From NCBI RefSeq assembly GCF_963675305.1, contig NZ_OY776147.1, positions 682,001-746,000 on the forward strand: a stretch of DNA of 64,000 bases, given 5' to 3'. The translations under genes were made by a program, and so were the position numbers. This document shows, piece after piece, positions 33,497-42,128 of this stretch. The notes below the pieces were generated by a model. It did not search any database, was not told where the DNA came from, and was given only the letters and a program-made list of their open reading frames with translations. The DNA is from an uncultured Hyphomonas sp. (lineage in GTDB: Bacteria > Pseudomonadota > Alphaproteobacteria > Caulobacterales > Hyphomonadaceae). Numbering within the stretch: position 1 is the stretch's first letter; every line of letters starts with the position of its first letter.

Positions 33497-35122
33497 ATGA
33501 AAGGTCTGATGCAGGACTGGCAGCTCACGACAAACAAGATTCTTGAGCACGCAAAACGGATCAACCCGACCCGCGAGATCGTCACGCGCCGCGTCGAAGG
33601 CAATATCGAGCGCACCACCTATGGCGACCTGTTCGACATGTCGAAACAGGTGTCGACCGCGCTGAAGGATGAAGGCATCGGCCTCGGCGACCGCGTTGCG
33701 ACGCTCGGCTGGAACTCCGAACGCCACATGGCCTCCTGGTATGGCGCGATGGGCATCGGCGCCGTGCTGCACACGGTGAACCCGCGCCTCCATCCGGAGC
33801 AGATCGCCTGGATCATCAACCATGCCGAAGACAAGGTTCTGATCTTCGACAAGACCTTCCTGCCCATCGTCGAGGCCATCAAGGACAACATCCCGACAGT
33901 GAAGTCCTTCGTCATCTATGCCGGCGCCGACACGATGCCGGAGAACACGCTGGGCGCCGTGCCGTTCGACATCTGGATCGACGGCCGCTCCACCAATGTG
34001 CGCTGGGGCGACTTCCCGGAAGATACCGCCTGCGGCCTCTGCTACACGTCCGGCACGACGGGCGATCCGAAAGGCGTGCTCTACTCGCACCGCTCCAACG
34101 TGCTGCACACGATGATCACAATGCAGCGCGATGCCATCGGCATGGGCGCGAATGATGTCGTGCTGCCGGTTGTGCCGATGTTCCACGCCAATGCCTGGGG
34201 CCTGACCTTCAGCTGCCCGGCCACCGGCGCCAACATGGTCATGCCCGGCGCGCAGATGGATGGCGCCTCGATCTATGAACTGCTGGACACCGAAAAAGTG
34301 ACGATCACCGCCGCCGTGCCGACCGTCTGGCTGATGCTGCTGACCCACCTCCAGCAGAATGACCTCAAACTGCCGCACCTGCAGAAGGTGATCATCGGCG
34401 GCTCGGCCGTGCCGGAGAAGATCCTGCGCGCCTTCGAGGAAGACTATGAAGTCGACGTCGTCCACGCCTGGGGCATGACGGAAACTTCGCCGCTCGGCAC
34501 GCTGGGCACGCTGCCGCCGCACATGCTGGATGCCGACATCGACACCCGCATGACGCAGAAGCTGAAGCAGGGCCGCCCGCCCTTCGGCGTCGAGCTGAAG
34601 ATTGTCGACGACGAGCATAATGATGTGGCCTGGGACGGCGAGACGTCCGGCCGCCTTCTGGTCCGCGGACCGGGCATCGCGGCGGCCTACTTCAAGGGCG
34701 CCGGCGGCAAGGTGGTGGACGATGACAACTGGTTCGACACCGGGGACGTCGCCAATATGGACCAGTACGGCACGATGCAGATCACCGACCGCGCCAAGGA
34801 CGTGATCAAGTCCGGCGGGGAGTGGATCTCCTCCATCGACATCGAAAACATCGCGGTTGGCCATCCGAAAGTCGCCAACGCCGCCGCCATCGGTATCTAT
34901 CACCCGAAATGGGACGAGCGTCCGCTGCTGATCATCCAGCCGGCCGAAGGGGAAAATCCGACCAAGGAAGAAATCTTCGCGGCGCTGGAAGGCAAGATCG
35001 CCAAATGGTGGACGCCGGATGACATCGCCTTTGTCGACAATATTCCGCTGGGCGCCACGGGCAAGATCAACAAGCTGGCCCTGCGCGACACGTTCAAAGA
35101 CTACAAGCTGCCGACGGCGTAA
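33497..35122 (+). CDS. Fatty acyl-CoA ligase (AMP-forming)
   Basis: 541 aa adenylate-forming enzyme. Core motifs: YTSGTTGDPKGVLYSH (P-loop), VVHAWGMTETSPLGTLG (A5), DRAKDVIKSGGEWISSIDIEN (A8) and PLGATGKINKLALRDTF with the catalytic lysine. AAGGAGG precedes the ATG at 33497. Length and motifs fit medium/long-chain acyl-CoA synthetases and also 3-methylthiopropionyl-CoA ligases (DmdB), which are common in marine Alphaproteobacteria; the substrate cannot be fixed. An SDR starts 5 bp after the stop, so the two genes form an operon. Confidence 0.93.
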   Translation: MKGLMQDWQLTTNKILEHAKRINPTREIVTRRVEGNIERTTYGDLFDMSKQVSTALKDEGIGLGDRVATLGWNSERHMASWYGAMGIGAVLHTVNPRLHPEQIAWIINHAEDKVLIFDKTFLPIVEAIKDNIPTVKSFVIYAGADTMPENTLGAVPFDIWIDGRSTNVRWGDFPEDTACGLCYTSGTTGDPKGVLYSHRSNVLHTMITMQRDAIGMGANDVVLPVVPMFHANAWGLTFSCPATGANMVMPGAQMDGASIYELLDTEKVTITAAVPTVWLMLLTHLQQNDLKLPHLQKVIIGGSAVPEKILRAFEEDYEVDVVHAWGMTETSPLGTLGTLPPHMLDADIDTRMTQKLKQGRPPFGVELKIVDDEHNDVAWDGETSGRLLVRGPGIAAAYFKGAGGKVVDDDNWFDTGDVANMDQYGTMQITDRAKDVIKSGGEWISSIDIENIAVGHPKVANAAAIGIYHPKWDERPLLIIQPAEGENPTKEEIFAALEGKIAKWWTPDDIAFVDNIPLGATGKINKLALRDTFKDYKLPTA

Positions 35123-35127
35123 CCGTC

Positions 35128-35901
35128 ATGGATCTTGGTCTGACAGACAAGGTGGTCTTTGTTGCCGGCGCCAGCCGCGGCATCGGCCTTGGGATCGTCG
35201 AAGCCCTCCTGGCAGAAGGCGCCAAGGTCGCCATGGCGGCACGCGGGGCAGACGCGCTGGAGGAACAGCGCGCCCGCCTCGCCGCCCAATATGGCGAGCA
35301 CAAGCTCTGGGCCCGGGCAGGGGATTTGCGCGACTCCAAAACCATCGACGACATGGTCGAGGCCATCGAGCATGATTTCGATCCCCTCTGGGGCGCGGTC
35401 GCCAATGTCGGGCTTCACCCATGCCCGCCGGGCTATGAGGTGGATGACGAGACCTGGACGGCCGGCCTGCAGCAGAACCTCGACAGTGCCTTCCGCCTTG
35501 CCCGTTCCAGCCTTCGCAAGATGGAACCTCGCGGCGAGGGCTCGATCCTTATGATCTCGTCCATTGCGGGCCTTGGCGCGCTCGGCACGCCGGTCACCTA
35601 TGGCACGTCGAAAGCGGCGATGAACCATCTCGCCAAGGAACTCGCCCGCGTGGCGGGGCCATCCGGCGTGCGGGTGAATGCGATTGCGCCCGGCAACATC
35701 ATCTTCCCGGGCGGCGACTGGGAAGAGCGCTCCACCGGCCCGCGCGGCGATGCGTGGAACCGCTGGATCCGCCGCGAAGTGCCGCTGCAGCGTTTCGGAA
35801 AGCCGGAAGAGATCGGCTCTGCCGCCGCCTACCTGCTGAGCCCGCTGGCGAGCTTCATCACCGGCGCGATCCTGCCGGTGGATGGCGGCCAGACAAAGTA
35901 A
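35128..35901 (+). CDS. Short-chain dehydrogenase/reductase paired with the acyl-CoA ligase
   Basis: 257 aa. The glycine motif GASRGIGLGI and the Ser..Tyr-x-x-x-Lys catalytic set (SSIAGLGALGTPVTYGTSKAAM) are present, with the C-terminal LPVDGGQTK. The third strand motif is VANVG in place of NNAG. It probably oxidises or reduces the product of, or a substrate for, the ligase immediately upstream (5 bp apart). Cytoplasmic, NAD(P)-dependent. Substrate unknown. Confidence 0.92.
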   Translation: MDLGLTDKVVFVAGASRGIGLGIVEALLAEGAKVAMAARGADALEEQRARLAAQYGEHKLWARAGDLRDSKTIDDMVEAIEHDFDPLWGAVANVGLHPCPPGYEVDDETWTAGLQQNLDSAFRLARSSLRKMEPRGEGSILMISSIAGLGALGTPVTYGTSKAAMNHLAKELARVAGPSGVRVNAIAPGNIIFPGGDWEERSTGPRGDAWNRWIRREVPLQRFGKPEEIGSAAAYLLSPLASFITGAILPVDGGQTK

Positions 35902-35920
35902 GAATTGGTGAAATCAGGCC

Positions 35921-36343
35921 TCAGCCCTCGTCGGTCACATGGATCGACGGGTCGGGCTCCTGAATGCTGATCAGATAGCTCAGCAACAGGTCGGTGCTCT
36001 TCGGGCCGAACTGGAATTGCGGCATCTCCGGATGGCCGACTTTCAGCCCGTCGCGGAAATCCTCGGCCAGCGCGTCCCCGTCATAATCGGCCAGAATAAA
36101 GCGCAGCGCCGGGGCATCCGTGCGCCGGGAGTCTTCCTTGTCGATGCCGTGGCAGTCAGCGCATTGGGAGGAGGCGACCTGGCGGCCAAGCGCGATTTCC
36201 TCGGTCACGGGCAGGCCGGTCAGGCCCAGTTCCTCTGCCTCCTGTGCCTGCACTTCGGCAATTTCCGGTTCATAGGGCGAGGTCTGCACGCAGCCCATCA
36301 GGGGCAGGGACAGCGGAACGAGGGCATAGATCAGGCGGCGCAT
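35921..36343 (-). CDS. Monohaem c-type cytochrome lipoprotein
   Basis: 140 aa from ATG 36343. MRRLIYALVPLSLPLMGC is a lipoprotein signal with cysteine 18 as the acylated residue. One haem motif CADCH (SSQCADCHGID) is present, with the likely distal methionine in GHPEMPQFQFGP. It would be anchored in the periplasm and pass electrons, perhaps to a terminal oxidase. AAAGGAG precedes the ATG. It shares its layout with the next gene downstream on this strand, so the pair looks like a tandem duplication. It ends 18 bp from the convergent SDR. Confidence 0.88.
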   Translation of the reverse strand: MRRLIYALVPLSLPLMGCVQTSPYEPEIAEVQAQEAEELGLTGLPVTEEIALGRQVASSQCADCHGIDKEDSRRTDAPALRFILADYDGDALAEDFRDGLKVGHPEMPQFQFGPKSTDLLLSYLISIQEPDPSIHVTDEG

Positions 36344-36453
36344 GGCGCTCTCCTTTACCAGACTGAGGCCCATGATCGCGCGATGCGGCGCCGAACGCAA
36401 TTCGTGAATGTTACGGATGTCACCCGGCCGCCATCACAGCCGGGTCAATCCGG

Positions 36454-36810
36454 TCAGCCTTCTGCGGGCTCAGGCTCCTGAATGCTCTTCAGATAGGTCA
36501 GCAGCACATCGGCGCCGAGCGGCCCGAAATGGAATTGCGGCATGTCCGGGTGGCCAACCTTCAGGCCTTCCTCGAAATTCTCGTGCAGCGTGTCGGCATC
36601 GTAATTGTTCAGCACATAGCGCAGCGCCGGCGTATCGGCGCGCAGGGCGTCCTGCTGGTCGAGGCCGTGGCAATTGGCACAGACGGCGGACGCGACGCCG
36701 CGGCCTTCATCGATCTGCTGTGACAGCGGGGCCTTCTGGGACTCCCGGATTTCCATCGCCTCACACCCGGCGAGTGCAAGCGGAATGAGAATGATACTCA
36801 GTTTACGCAT
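36454..36810 (-). CDS. Monohaem c-type cytochrome lipoprotein, paralogue
   Basis: 118 aa. MRKLSIILIPLALAGC is a lipoprotein signal (Cys16). The haem motif is CANCH (VCANCHGLD), followed by the same order as the previous gene: TPALRYVLNNYDADTLHENFEEGLKVGHPDMPQFHFGP and a shared C-terminal LLTYLKSIQEPE. Similarity to the neighbour is clear along the whole mature region, so one duplicated the other. GGAGG precedes the ATG at 36810. Together they may be paired haem carriers; no oxidase gene is in the window. Confidence 0.88.
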   Translation of the reverse strand: MRKLSIILIPLALAGCEAMEIRESQKAPLSQQIDEGRGVASAVCANCHGLDQQDALRADTPALRYVLNNYDADTLHENFEEGLKVGHPDMPQFHFGPLGADVLLTYLKSIQEPEPAEG

Positions 36811-37135
36811 AATAATACCTCCCGTTTTTATTGACCGTAGTGTCTCAGAGAAATGCCCTTCCGGCAATTGAGGAGATTTACGGGGCAGGGGATGGGCGTT
36901 CAGCTTCCACCCCGCCGTAAACCGCTCATGATCCAGTATAGTCCGGTATGATCATGGCAGGTCATGCAGGGGTATGTGCGTGCATGAAAGTCGTGTTTAG
37001 TATGGCGGCACAGCCGGTGGGTAACGGCTTCGCCTCAACCCATCTTACGCTTGCTATGCAGCTACTTTCAAAAACGTACGAATTTACAATACGAAATTTG
37101 TGATTACCCCGGCCATTCGGTCAATAGGAATTCTT
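36811..37135. other. Gene-free region with inverted repeats upstream of the orphan gene
   Basis: 325 bp. It contains the left REP-like palindrome (37016-37048), described separately. Nearer the cytochrome gene, TTTACGG (36877-36883) pairs with CCGTAAA (36915-36921), with GGGG and CCCC inside, a 45-bp inverted repeat about 65 bp upstream of that gene which could bind a regulator or form a leader hairpin. AT content rises toward 37100. No RNA gene seen. Confidence 0.4.
37016..37048. repeat. REP-like palindrome, left copy
   Basis: GGTGGGTAACGG-CTTCGCC-TCAACCC-ATCTTAC. It is a stem with TCG at the tip, in the style of the widespread bacterial REP/GGTGGGTTACG element. It matches the reverse complement of the element at 37559-37589 except for a few positions. 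The two copies are inverted relative to each other and flank one gene. Confidence 0.62.
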
Positions 37136-37543
37136 ATGCCTAATCCAATTGAACGTATTGTTGGGAAGATTGGTCGAGAACGGAAACTCCCGGGTACCAA
37201 ACTTGGGGAGGCCGATGAGGTCCGTTATGTCAGTTTTGCGTACCGATCCAATCCCGCTGACATATTTGAGGAAGTTGTTTGGAAGGTGGATCCACCATTA
37301 GCCACCTCTGGTGGCGTCAACCTCGCCAACGTCATCTTAACAATACCTGACGGGACTCCGTTTTACGCTCTTGAATATCATGGTGATGTAGCTGGATGGA
37401 CATCACAGATTGAGCAAGGAGCTCAACAGTGTGGGGCTCTCTCCGCAAGGATAGATGGTGACCATTTCGTCTTGTCCGACAGCCGTTCTTATTTGTTGTC
37501 GGAGTGTGCTCCTAACTTCGTCCCTGGACCTGCAACCCGCTAG
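37136..37543 (+). CDS. Orphan hypothetical protein in a low-GC segment
   Basis: 135 aa from ATG 37136, which has AGGA at a suitable distance (a GTG frame from 37100 exists but has no site). Sequence starts MPNPIERIVGKIGRERKLPG and includes YVSFAYRSNPADIFEEVVWKVDPP and GTPFYALEYHGDVAGWTSQI; no signal peptide, no clear membrane helix. Codon use (many ATT, GTT, TTA, AAC/AAT ending in A/T) is unlike neighbours. It sits between two inverted REP-like palindromes. Function unknown; looks like a recently gained gene. Also possible is that the frame is a chance ORF, but its codons look coding. Confidence 0.62.
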   Translation: MPNPIERIVGKIGRERKLPGTKLGEADEVRYVSFAYRSNPADIFEEVVWKVDPPLATSGGVNLANVILTIPDGTPFYALEYHGDVAGWTSQIEQGAQQCGALSARIDGDHFVLSDSRSYLLSECAPNFVPGPATR

Positions 37544-37558
37544 AACGGTTCCCGCAAA

Positions 37559-37589
37559 GTAGGGTGGGTTGAGCGGAGCGATACCCACC
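37559..37589. repeat. REP-like palindrome, right copy
   Basis: GTAGGGTGGGTTGAG-CGGAGCG-ATACCCACC, a stem-loop in the style of widespread GGTGGGT...ACCCACC elements. Its reverse complement matches the left copy at 37016-37048 over most of its length. It begins 15 bp after the orphan gene stop, so it could also act as a transcription barrier. Confidence 0.65.
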
Positions 37590-37676
37590 ACCCGCATGCC
37601 CGGACTTGTTGCGCAGCATACGGAAAATCCGGCGTCTCTATCCAACCGGATAACCCCTCATGGCAGTCTTCCCGCC

Positions 37677-38147
37677 ATGACAGACCGCACCGATTTCTTC
37701 TCTCAGGCCTTTTACACGATCGCCCGCGCCATTGCCGAGGCGGGCGTGAATGTGGACCTGTTCAAGAATCCTCAGACGATTGCGAAATCGGTGAACCGGC
37801 GCGTGCGGGCGGAGCTGAAGCGGCTCGCCGTTCTGCTCCGCCGTCTGATCTTTCTGGAAGCCTTGCAGATGGATCTCGCGCCGCTGACGGTGCCCATGCG
37901 AGGGCCTGTGCCGGCTGCGCCGCTGATCGCGCGGTGGCAGGCCATGCTGGACACGCTGAAGCACCACAAGCGCCGGGCGAAATGCCTCGCCCGCACGATC
38001 CAGCGCTGGCAGGCCGCCGGCGAGGCCCGGCCCCACGTGCCGCCGATTCCCCGCAGCCACCGCATGCCCGCTGCACTCGCCCTGGTCTCGGGTGGGCTGA
38101 CCGTGCAGCTGCTGGAAGCGCTGAAACGCTGGCCGGATTCGAGTTGA
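37677..38147 (+). CDS. Conserved hypothetical, helical basic protein
   Basis: 156 aa from ATG 37677. It is helical and basic (NRRVRAELKRLAVLLRRLIFLEALQMDL; HKRRAKCLARTIQRWQAAG) with no signal or membrane segment. The prefix MTDRTDFFSQAFYTIARAIAEAG is similar to short proteins seen in related genomes, but I do not recognise the family. High GC3 supports it over a shadow on the other strand. Possibly a nucleic-acid-binding or phospholipid-linked protein; I make no claim. Confidence 0.68.
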   Translation: MTDRTDFFSQAFYTIARAIAEAGVNVDLFKNPQTIAKSVNRRVRAELKRLAVLLRRLIFLEALQMDLAPLTVPMRGPVPAAPLIARWQAMLDTLKHHKRRAKCLARTIQRWQAAGEARPHVPPIPRSHRMPAALALVSGGLTVQLLEALKRWPDSS

Positions 38148-38320
38148 GCCTTGCCCACAATCAGGAGACTTGCCGGAGCGCGGGGGCGTGTCCGGGCGTG
38201 GGTGCTGGCTTCCATGTCTTGTTGGCTTCGCCATACCCTCACGCAGGATTGATCCGACAGGGGCGACAAGATCGTATAGGCGCTGTATGCCTCGGCAGGA
38301 TAACACGGAGAGGGAAGCCC

Positions 38321-39187
38321 ATGACCCATTCGGACCAGAGCGGCGGCTGGCGCGGCAAGTTTTCAGCCTTTGCGCTCGCATTCGCAATTTTCGGCGTTGT
38401 CTGGTTCTTCATTGCGGCCGCGGGCACCAAGCTCGGCCTGTGGGACTGGCGTACCGGGTTTGGCACGCTGACCATGGGCTGGGGCCCCAAAATCGTGATG
38501 GCGGCGCTGGCCGTCTCCATGATCGCTCTCCTCGTGTCGCTGGTCGCGGCGCCGCGCAAACGGCCCTTCATCCTGGCGCTGGCGGCCCTGCTGGTCGCCG
38601 GCCTGTCCATGGGGCGCCTGTTTGCGGCGCGTGAGAACGCCAAACGCCTGCCGCCGCTGCACGATGTCCAGACCGACTGGGCCCATCCGATCATGCCGAC
38701 CCCGGCGCTGGTGTCGGCCCGGGCCTCGACCGGGGCCTATAACGAGATCGAGGAAGCGCCGGTCATCGCCGACGGCGCCAAAGGCAACTGGCCGGGCATG
38801 GAAGGCCGTCTCGTCTCCGAAGTGCAGGAAGAGGCCGAATTCGACCCGGAGCGCCAGAAGAAGGAAGTTTCTGCGCCCTATCCGCACCTCGAAACCGTGG
38901 TCCTGCCATCGGTACCGTTCGACATGGCCTATCAGGCCGCGCTGGAGACGGTGAATGCGAATGGCTGGACCATCGTCACCGCCGAGCCGCAGGAAGGCCG
39001 GATCGAAGCGACCGACACGACCTTCTGGTTCGAGTTCAAGGATGACGTGATGATCCGCGTCTTGCCGGAAGGCGAAAGCGGCTCTCGCGTGGATGTGCGC
39101 TCGGTCAGCCGCGTCGGCCTGTCGGACCTCGGCGCCAATGCCAAGCGCGTGAAACTCTTCCTGGAAGACTTCGAGGCCCGGCTCTAG
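38321..39187 (+). CDS. DUF1499 membrane protein
   Basis: 288 aa from ATG 38321. Three N-terminal membrane helices (FSAFALAFAIFGVVWFFIAAAG, ALAVSMIALLVSLVAAP and FILALAALLVAGLSMG) precede a DUF1499 domain from about residue 165: ETVVLPSVPFDMAYQAALETVNANGWTIVTAEPQEGRIEATDTTFWFEFKDDVMIRV..VRSVSRVGLSDLGANAKRVKLFL. DUF1499 is found in plant and bacterial proteins without a known activity. Likely in the inner membrane with the domain in the cytoplasm or periplasm. It may be read with the 156-aa gene in front. Confidence 0.85.
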   Translation: MTHSDQSGGWRGKFSAFALAFAIFGVVWFFIAAAGTKLGLWDWRTGFGTLTMGWGPKIVMAALAVSMIALLVSLVAAPRKRPFILALAALLVAGLSMGRLFAARENAKRLPPLHDVQTDWAHPIMPTPALVSARASTGAYNEIEEAPVIADGAKGNWPGMEGRLVSEVQEEAEFDPERQKKEVSAPYPHLETVVLPSVPFDMAYQAALETVNANGWTIVTAEPQEGRIEATDTTFWFEFKDDVMIRVLPEGESGSRVDVRSVSRVGLSDLGANAKRVKLFLEDFEARL

Positions 39188-39199
39188 GCGGGCGGGGGC

Positions 39200-40057
39200 T
39201 CAGCGCCCTTCGTTCAGGAAGGCAATGATCGCTTCAGGCAGTGCCGGGTCGCCCACGGCAGAGACGTGGGTGCCGGTGATCTGCCTGTATCGCGCGCCGG
39301 GGATGATCTCCGCCAGTGTCTCGCCGGACCCGTTGTCCGTGTCCTGATCGCCGGTGATGACGAGAACCGGCAGGTCAAACGTCTCCAGCAGGTCGCGCCC
39401 GGTATAGATCCGGGCCGACAGGGCGCCGAGATAGCCTTCCAGCGTGCCGCCACTGGCTTTCGCCCGGGCAAGAATGGCTTTCGCGGCGGGCGTATCTTCC
39501 CCGCGCATTGCGGCCTCGATGGCGGCGCGGAAGCCGTCATTGCGGCTGGAATTGCTTTCGTCGGCCACAGAGTCCCCGACGCCGCCAAGCACCAGCCGGC
39601 CGCTGGAACGGGAGAGGAGCTGGTAGCGCAGCGCACTGATCGCGCCCATGGAATAGCCGACGACGGCAAAGGGCTCGGCCCCGAGGTGCTTCATCAGGGC
39701 CATCTGGTCGTGGGCAATGGCATCGCGCGGCCAGCTGCCAGGATCGTCCGGCACCGGCGAGGCGCCATGGCCGCGCAGGTCCGGCGCGATGACGCGGTAC
39801 CCGGCGTCCGCGATCTTCTGCGCAATGCCGGGCCGGACCCAGTTCAGGTCCGCATTTGCGGTAAAGCCGTGGAGGAGCAGAACGACCGGCCCGTCGCCGA
39901 GGTCGAGATAGGAAATGGGCGTGCCGTCAAACGACTCGAAGGTGCGGGTTACAGGGGCTGTCATCGCGGTCTCCACTGGCGGGGAGGCATGAGCAACCGG
40001 CGTGACGGCCAGCACAAGGCTGAGCAGGACAGCGGACAGGGCTGTTTTCCGGTGCAT
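39200..40057 (-). CDS. Secreted alpha/beta hydrolase
   Basis: 285 aa from ATG 40057. Signal peptide MHRKTALSAVLLSLVLAVTPVAHA. The fold shows the oxyanion loop VVLLLHGFTANADLNWVRP, a nucleophile elbow VGYSMGAIS, an acid in LVITGDQDTDNGSG and a catalytic His in ITGTHVSAVGD. The substrate is unknown; esterase or lactonase activity is possible. A longer frame to 40498 runs through the ABC permease on the opposite reading and is rejected. It lies between a plus-strand DUF1499 gene and the OppC gene. Confidence 0.9.
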   Translation of the reverse strand: MHRKTALSAVLLSLVLAVTPVAHASPPVETAMTAPVTRTFESFDGTPISYLDLGDGPVVLLLHGFTANADLNWVRPGIAQKIADAGYRVIAPDLRGHGASPVPDDPGSWPRDAIAHDQMALMKHLGAEPFAVVGYSMGAISALRYQLLSRSSGRLVLGGVGDSVADESNSSRNDGFRAAIEAAMRGEDTPAAKAILARAKASGGTLEGYLGALSARIYTGRDLLETFDLPVLVITGDQDTDNGSGETLAEIIPGARYRQITGTHVSAVGDPALPEAIIAFLNEGR

Positions 40058-40113
40058 GGATTGTCCTCCCGATGCCGGGAGTGTGCCGGGCCTGTTCTCG
40101 ACAGGCAAGCCGG

Positions 40114-41025
40114 TTAGCGGTCTTTCGGATCCAGCGCGTCGCGCAGGCCGTCGCCGATGAAGTTCAGGCAGAGCAGGGTGACCGCCATCGTGCCGGCCGG
40201 GGCGAGCAGCATCCACGGCTTTTCTTCCATGCGGGACGCGCCATCCGAGATCAGCACGCCGAGCGAGGTCAGCGGCTCGTTCACGCCGAGGCCAAGGAAG
40301 GAGAGGAAGCTTTCCGCCAGGATCACAACCGGAATGGTCAGCGTCACATAGACGGCGACCGGGCCGATCACGTTCGGCAGGATATGGCGCAGGATGATGG
40401 CGCGGCGGCTGACACCTGCAGCGCGGGCGGCTTCGATGAATTCCTTGCCCTTGATGGCAAGGGTCTGGCCGCGGACGATCCGCGCCATGGTCAGCCATTC
40501 GATGGCGCCGATGGCGGCGAAGATCAGGAAGATGTTCCGCTCGAACACGGTCAGCAGCAGGATGACGAAGAAGATGAAGGGCAGAGCGTAGAGGACATCC
40601 ACGATGCGCATCATGAAATTGTCCACGCGGCCGCCGAGATAGCCGGCGGTTGCGCCCCAGGTCACGCCGATGACGAGGCTGACAGCGGTTGCCACCACGC
40701 CGACCATGAGCGAGATGCGCAGGCCGATCATCAGGCGGGCCAGCAGGTCGCGGCCCTGAAGGTCGGTCCCGAGGAGGTGCCAGTTCTCGAAAGTCGGGGC
40801 GATGGCGCGGGCACCGGAAATGGTGCGGTAGTCATGCACCCAGACCATCGGGCCGATCAGGGCGATGACGACCAGGACGCCGAGCACCCACATCGAGGCC
40901 ACGGCGGCCTTGTTGTGGAACAGGCGGGCGCGGGCATCGTCCCAGAGGGACCTGCCTCCGGCGATCGCCTGGTTGACGGGTTCGACGCGTCCGGTCGGAT
41001 CGAGAAGCGGGTCAGCCTGGCTCAT
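40114..41025 (-). CDS. oppC: ABC peptide/oligopeptide transporter permease, OppC-like
   Basis: 303 aa. N-terminal OppC extension (SRLWDDARARLFHNKAAVASM type) and the binding-protein-dependent permease domain with EFIEAARAAGVSRRAIILRHILPNVI, the EAA loop that docks to the ATPase. About six membrane helices. It forms a heterodimer with the OppB-like protein encoded immediately upstream (1-bp overlap of stop and start, TGATG). It should import peptides or related nutrients, but no periplasmic binding protein or ATPase gene is adjacent, so the transported compound is unknown. Confidence 0.92.
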   Translation of the reverse strand: MSQADPLLDPTGRVEPVNQAIAGGRSLWDDARARLFHNKAAVASMWVLGVLVVIALIGPMVWVHDYRTISGARAIAPTFENWHLLGTDLQGRDLLARLMIGLRISLMVGVVATAVSLVIGVTWGATAGYLGGRVDNFMMRIVDVLYALPFIFFVILLLTVFERNIFLIFAAIGAIEWLTMARIVRGQTLAIKGKEFIEAARAAGVSRRAIILRHILPNVIGPVAVYVTLTIPVVILAESFLSFLGLGVNEPLTSLGVLISDGASRMEEKPWMLLAPAGTMAVTLLCLNFIGDGLRDALDPKDR

Positions 41026-42068
41026 CAGTCGTACTTCACTTTCGGGTCGAGCACCGCATAGAGGATGTCGGCGACGAGGTTCAGCAGCACGATCAGGCCA
41101 GCATAAACAATGATCGCGCCCATCACGAGCGTATAGTCGCGGTTGAGCGCACCATTGACGAAGTAGGAGCCGAGCCCAGGAAGGCCGAACACTTTCTCGA
41201 TGACGACCGAACCGGTCATGACCCGCGCCATGGCCGGTCCGGCATAGGAGATCAGCGGCAGCAGCGCGGCGGGCAGTGCGTGCCGGGCGATCACCTGGCG
41301 CTCAGACAGGCCTTTCGAGCGGGCGGTGCGGATATGGTTGGAGCGCATCGTCTCGATGATGGACGCGCGCATGAGGCGGGAAATGATGGCGATCTGCGGC
41401 AGCGCCAGCGTGATGACCGGCAGGGTCATATTGTGCCAGTTCATGCCGATATTGGGGTAGGTGCCAAGGCCGCCGACGGCAAATATGCCGGCGCCAAGGG
41501 AGAAAACCAGAATCAGGATCGGCCCGGTCACAAAGGTCGGGATGGATATCCCGAACATGGCGAGCCCCATGACGCCGTAATCGGCCGAGGAGTTCTGCCT
41601 GAGCCCCGCAAAAACGCCCAGCAATGTGCCGAGCGTTATCCCCAGGATCATCGCCAGAGAGCCGATCGTGAGCGAAATCGGCAAGCCGTCGGCGATCAGG
41701 TCGTTCACGCTCTTGCCAAGCGTCTTGTAGGAGGGCCCGAAATCGCCGTGGAGCACGCCGCCGACATAGTCGAAATACTGTTCGTGCAGGGGCTTGTCGA
41801 AGCCGAATTTGGCGGCGATGGCCTTTTCGGTGGCCGCCGGCAGCTTGCGTTCGCCGTCGAAAGGCCCGCCCGGGGCTGCGCGCATCATCAGGAAGGCCAT
41901 GGTGATAATGGCCAGCATGGTGGGAATGGCGATCAGCAGGCGCCGGGCAGTATAGGCCCATGGGATCCGGCTGAAGGCGCGCTGCAGGGAGGACAAGGGC
42001 AAATTTCCGTCGTTGTTGCAGGGCGGTAGCGAAAAGGTGTTCCGCCAAAACCTTGGCAGAACGCACAT
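41025..42068 (-). CDS. oppB: ABC peptide/oligopeptide transporter permease, OppB-like
   Basis: 347 aa as read from ATG 42068; the true start may be up to about 25 codons further in, since the first residues (MCVLPRFWRNTFSLPPCNND) are unusual for OppB and AAGG lies directly against this ATG. The permease domain shows the EAA-like loop YIRTARSKGLSERQVIARHALPAALLPLISYAG, preceded by ALPQIAIISRLMRASIIETM, and the usual end GALNRDYTLVMGAIIVYAGLIVLLNLVADILYAVLDPK. Pairs with the overlapping oppC. Import of oligopeptides inferred from family. Confidence 0.9.
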   Translation of the reverse strand: MCVLPRFWRNTFSLPPCNNDGNLPLSSLQRAFSRIPWAYTARRLLIAIPTMLAIITMAFLMMRAAPGGPFDGERKLPAATEKAIAAKFGFDKPLHEQYFDYVGGVLHGDFGPSYKTLGKSVNDLIADGLPISLTIGSLAMILGITLGTLLGVFAGLRQNSSADYGVMGLAMFGISIPTFVTGPILILVFSLGAGIFAVGGLGTYPNIGMNWHNMTLPVITLALPQIAIISRLMRASIIETMRSNHIRTARSKGLSERQVIARHALPAALLPLISYAGPAMARVMTGSVVIEKVFGLPGLGSYFVNGALNRDYTLVMGAIIVYAGLIVLLNLVADILYAVLDPKVKYD

Positions 42069-42128
42069 CCTTCCTTAGCTAGGTATCCGAATCGATCAAG
42101 ACCGTCTCAACAGACAGGACCCTCCCAA

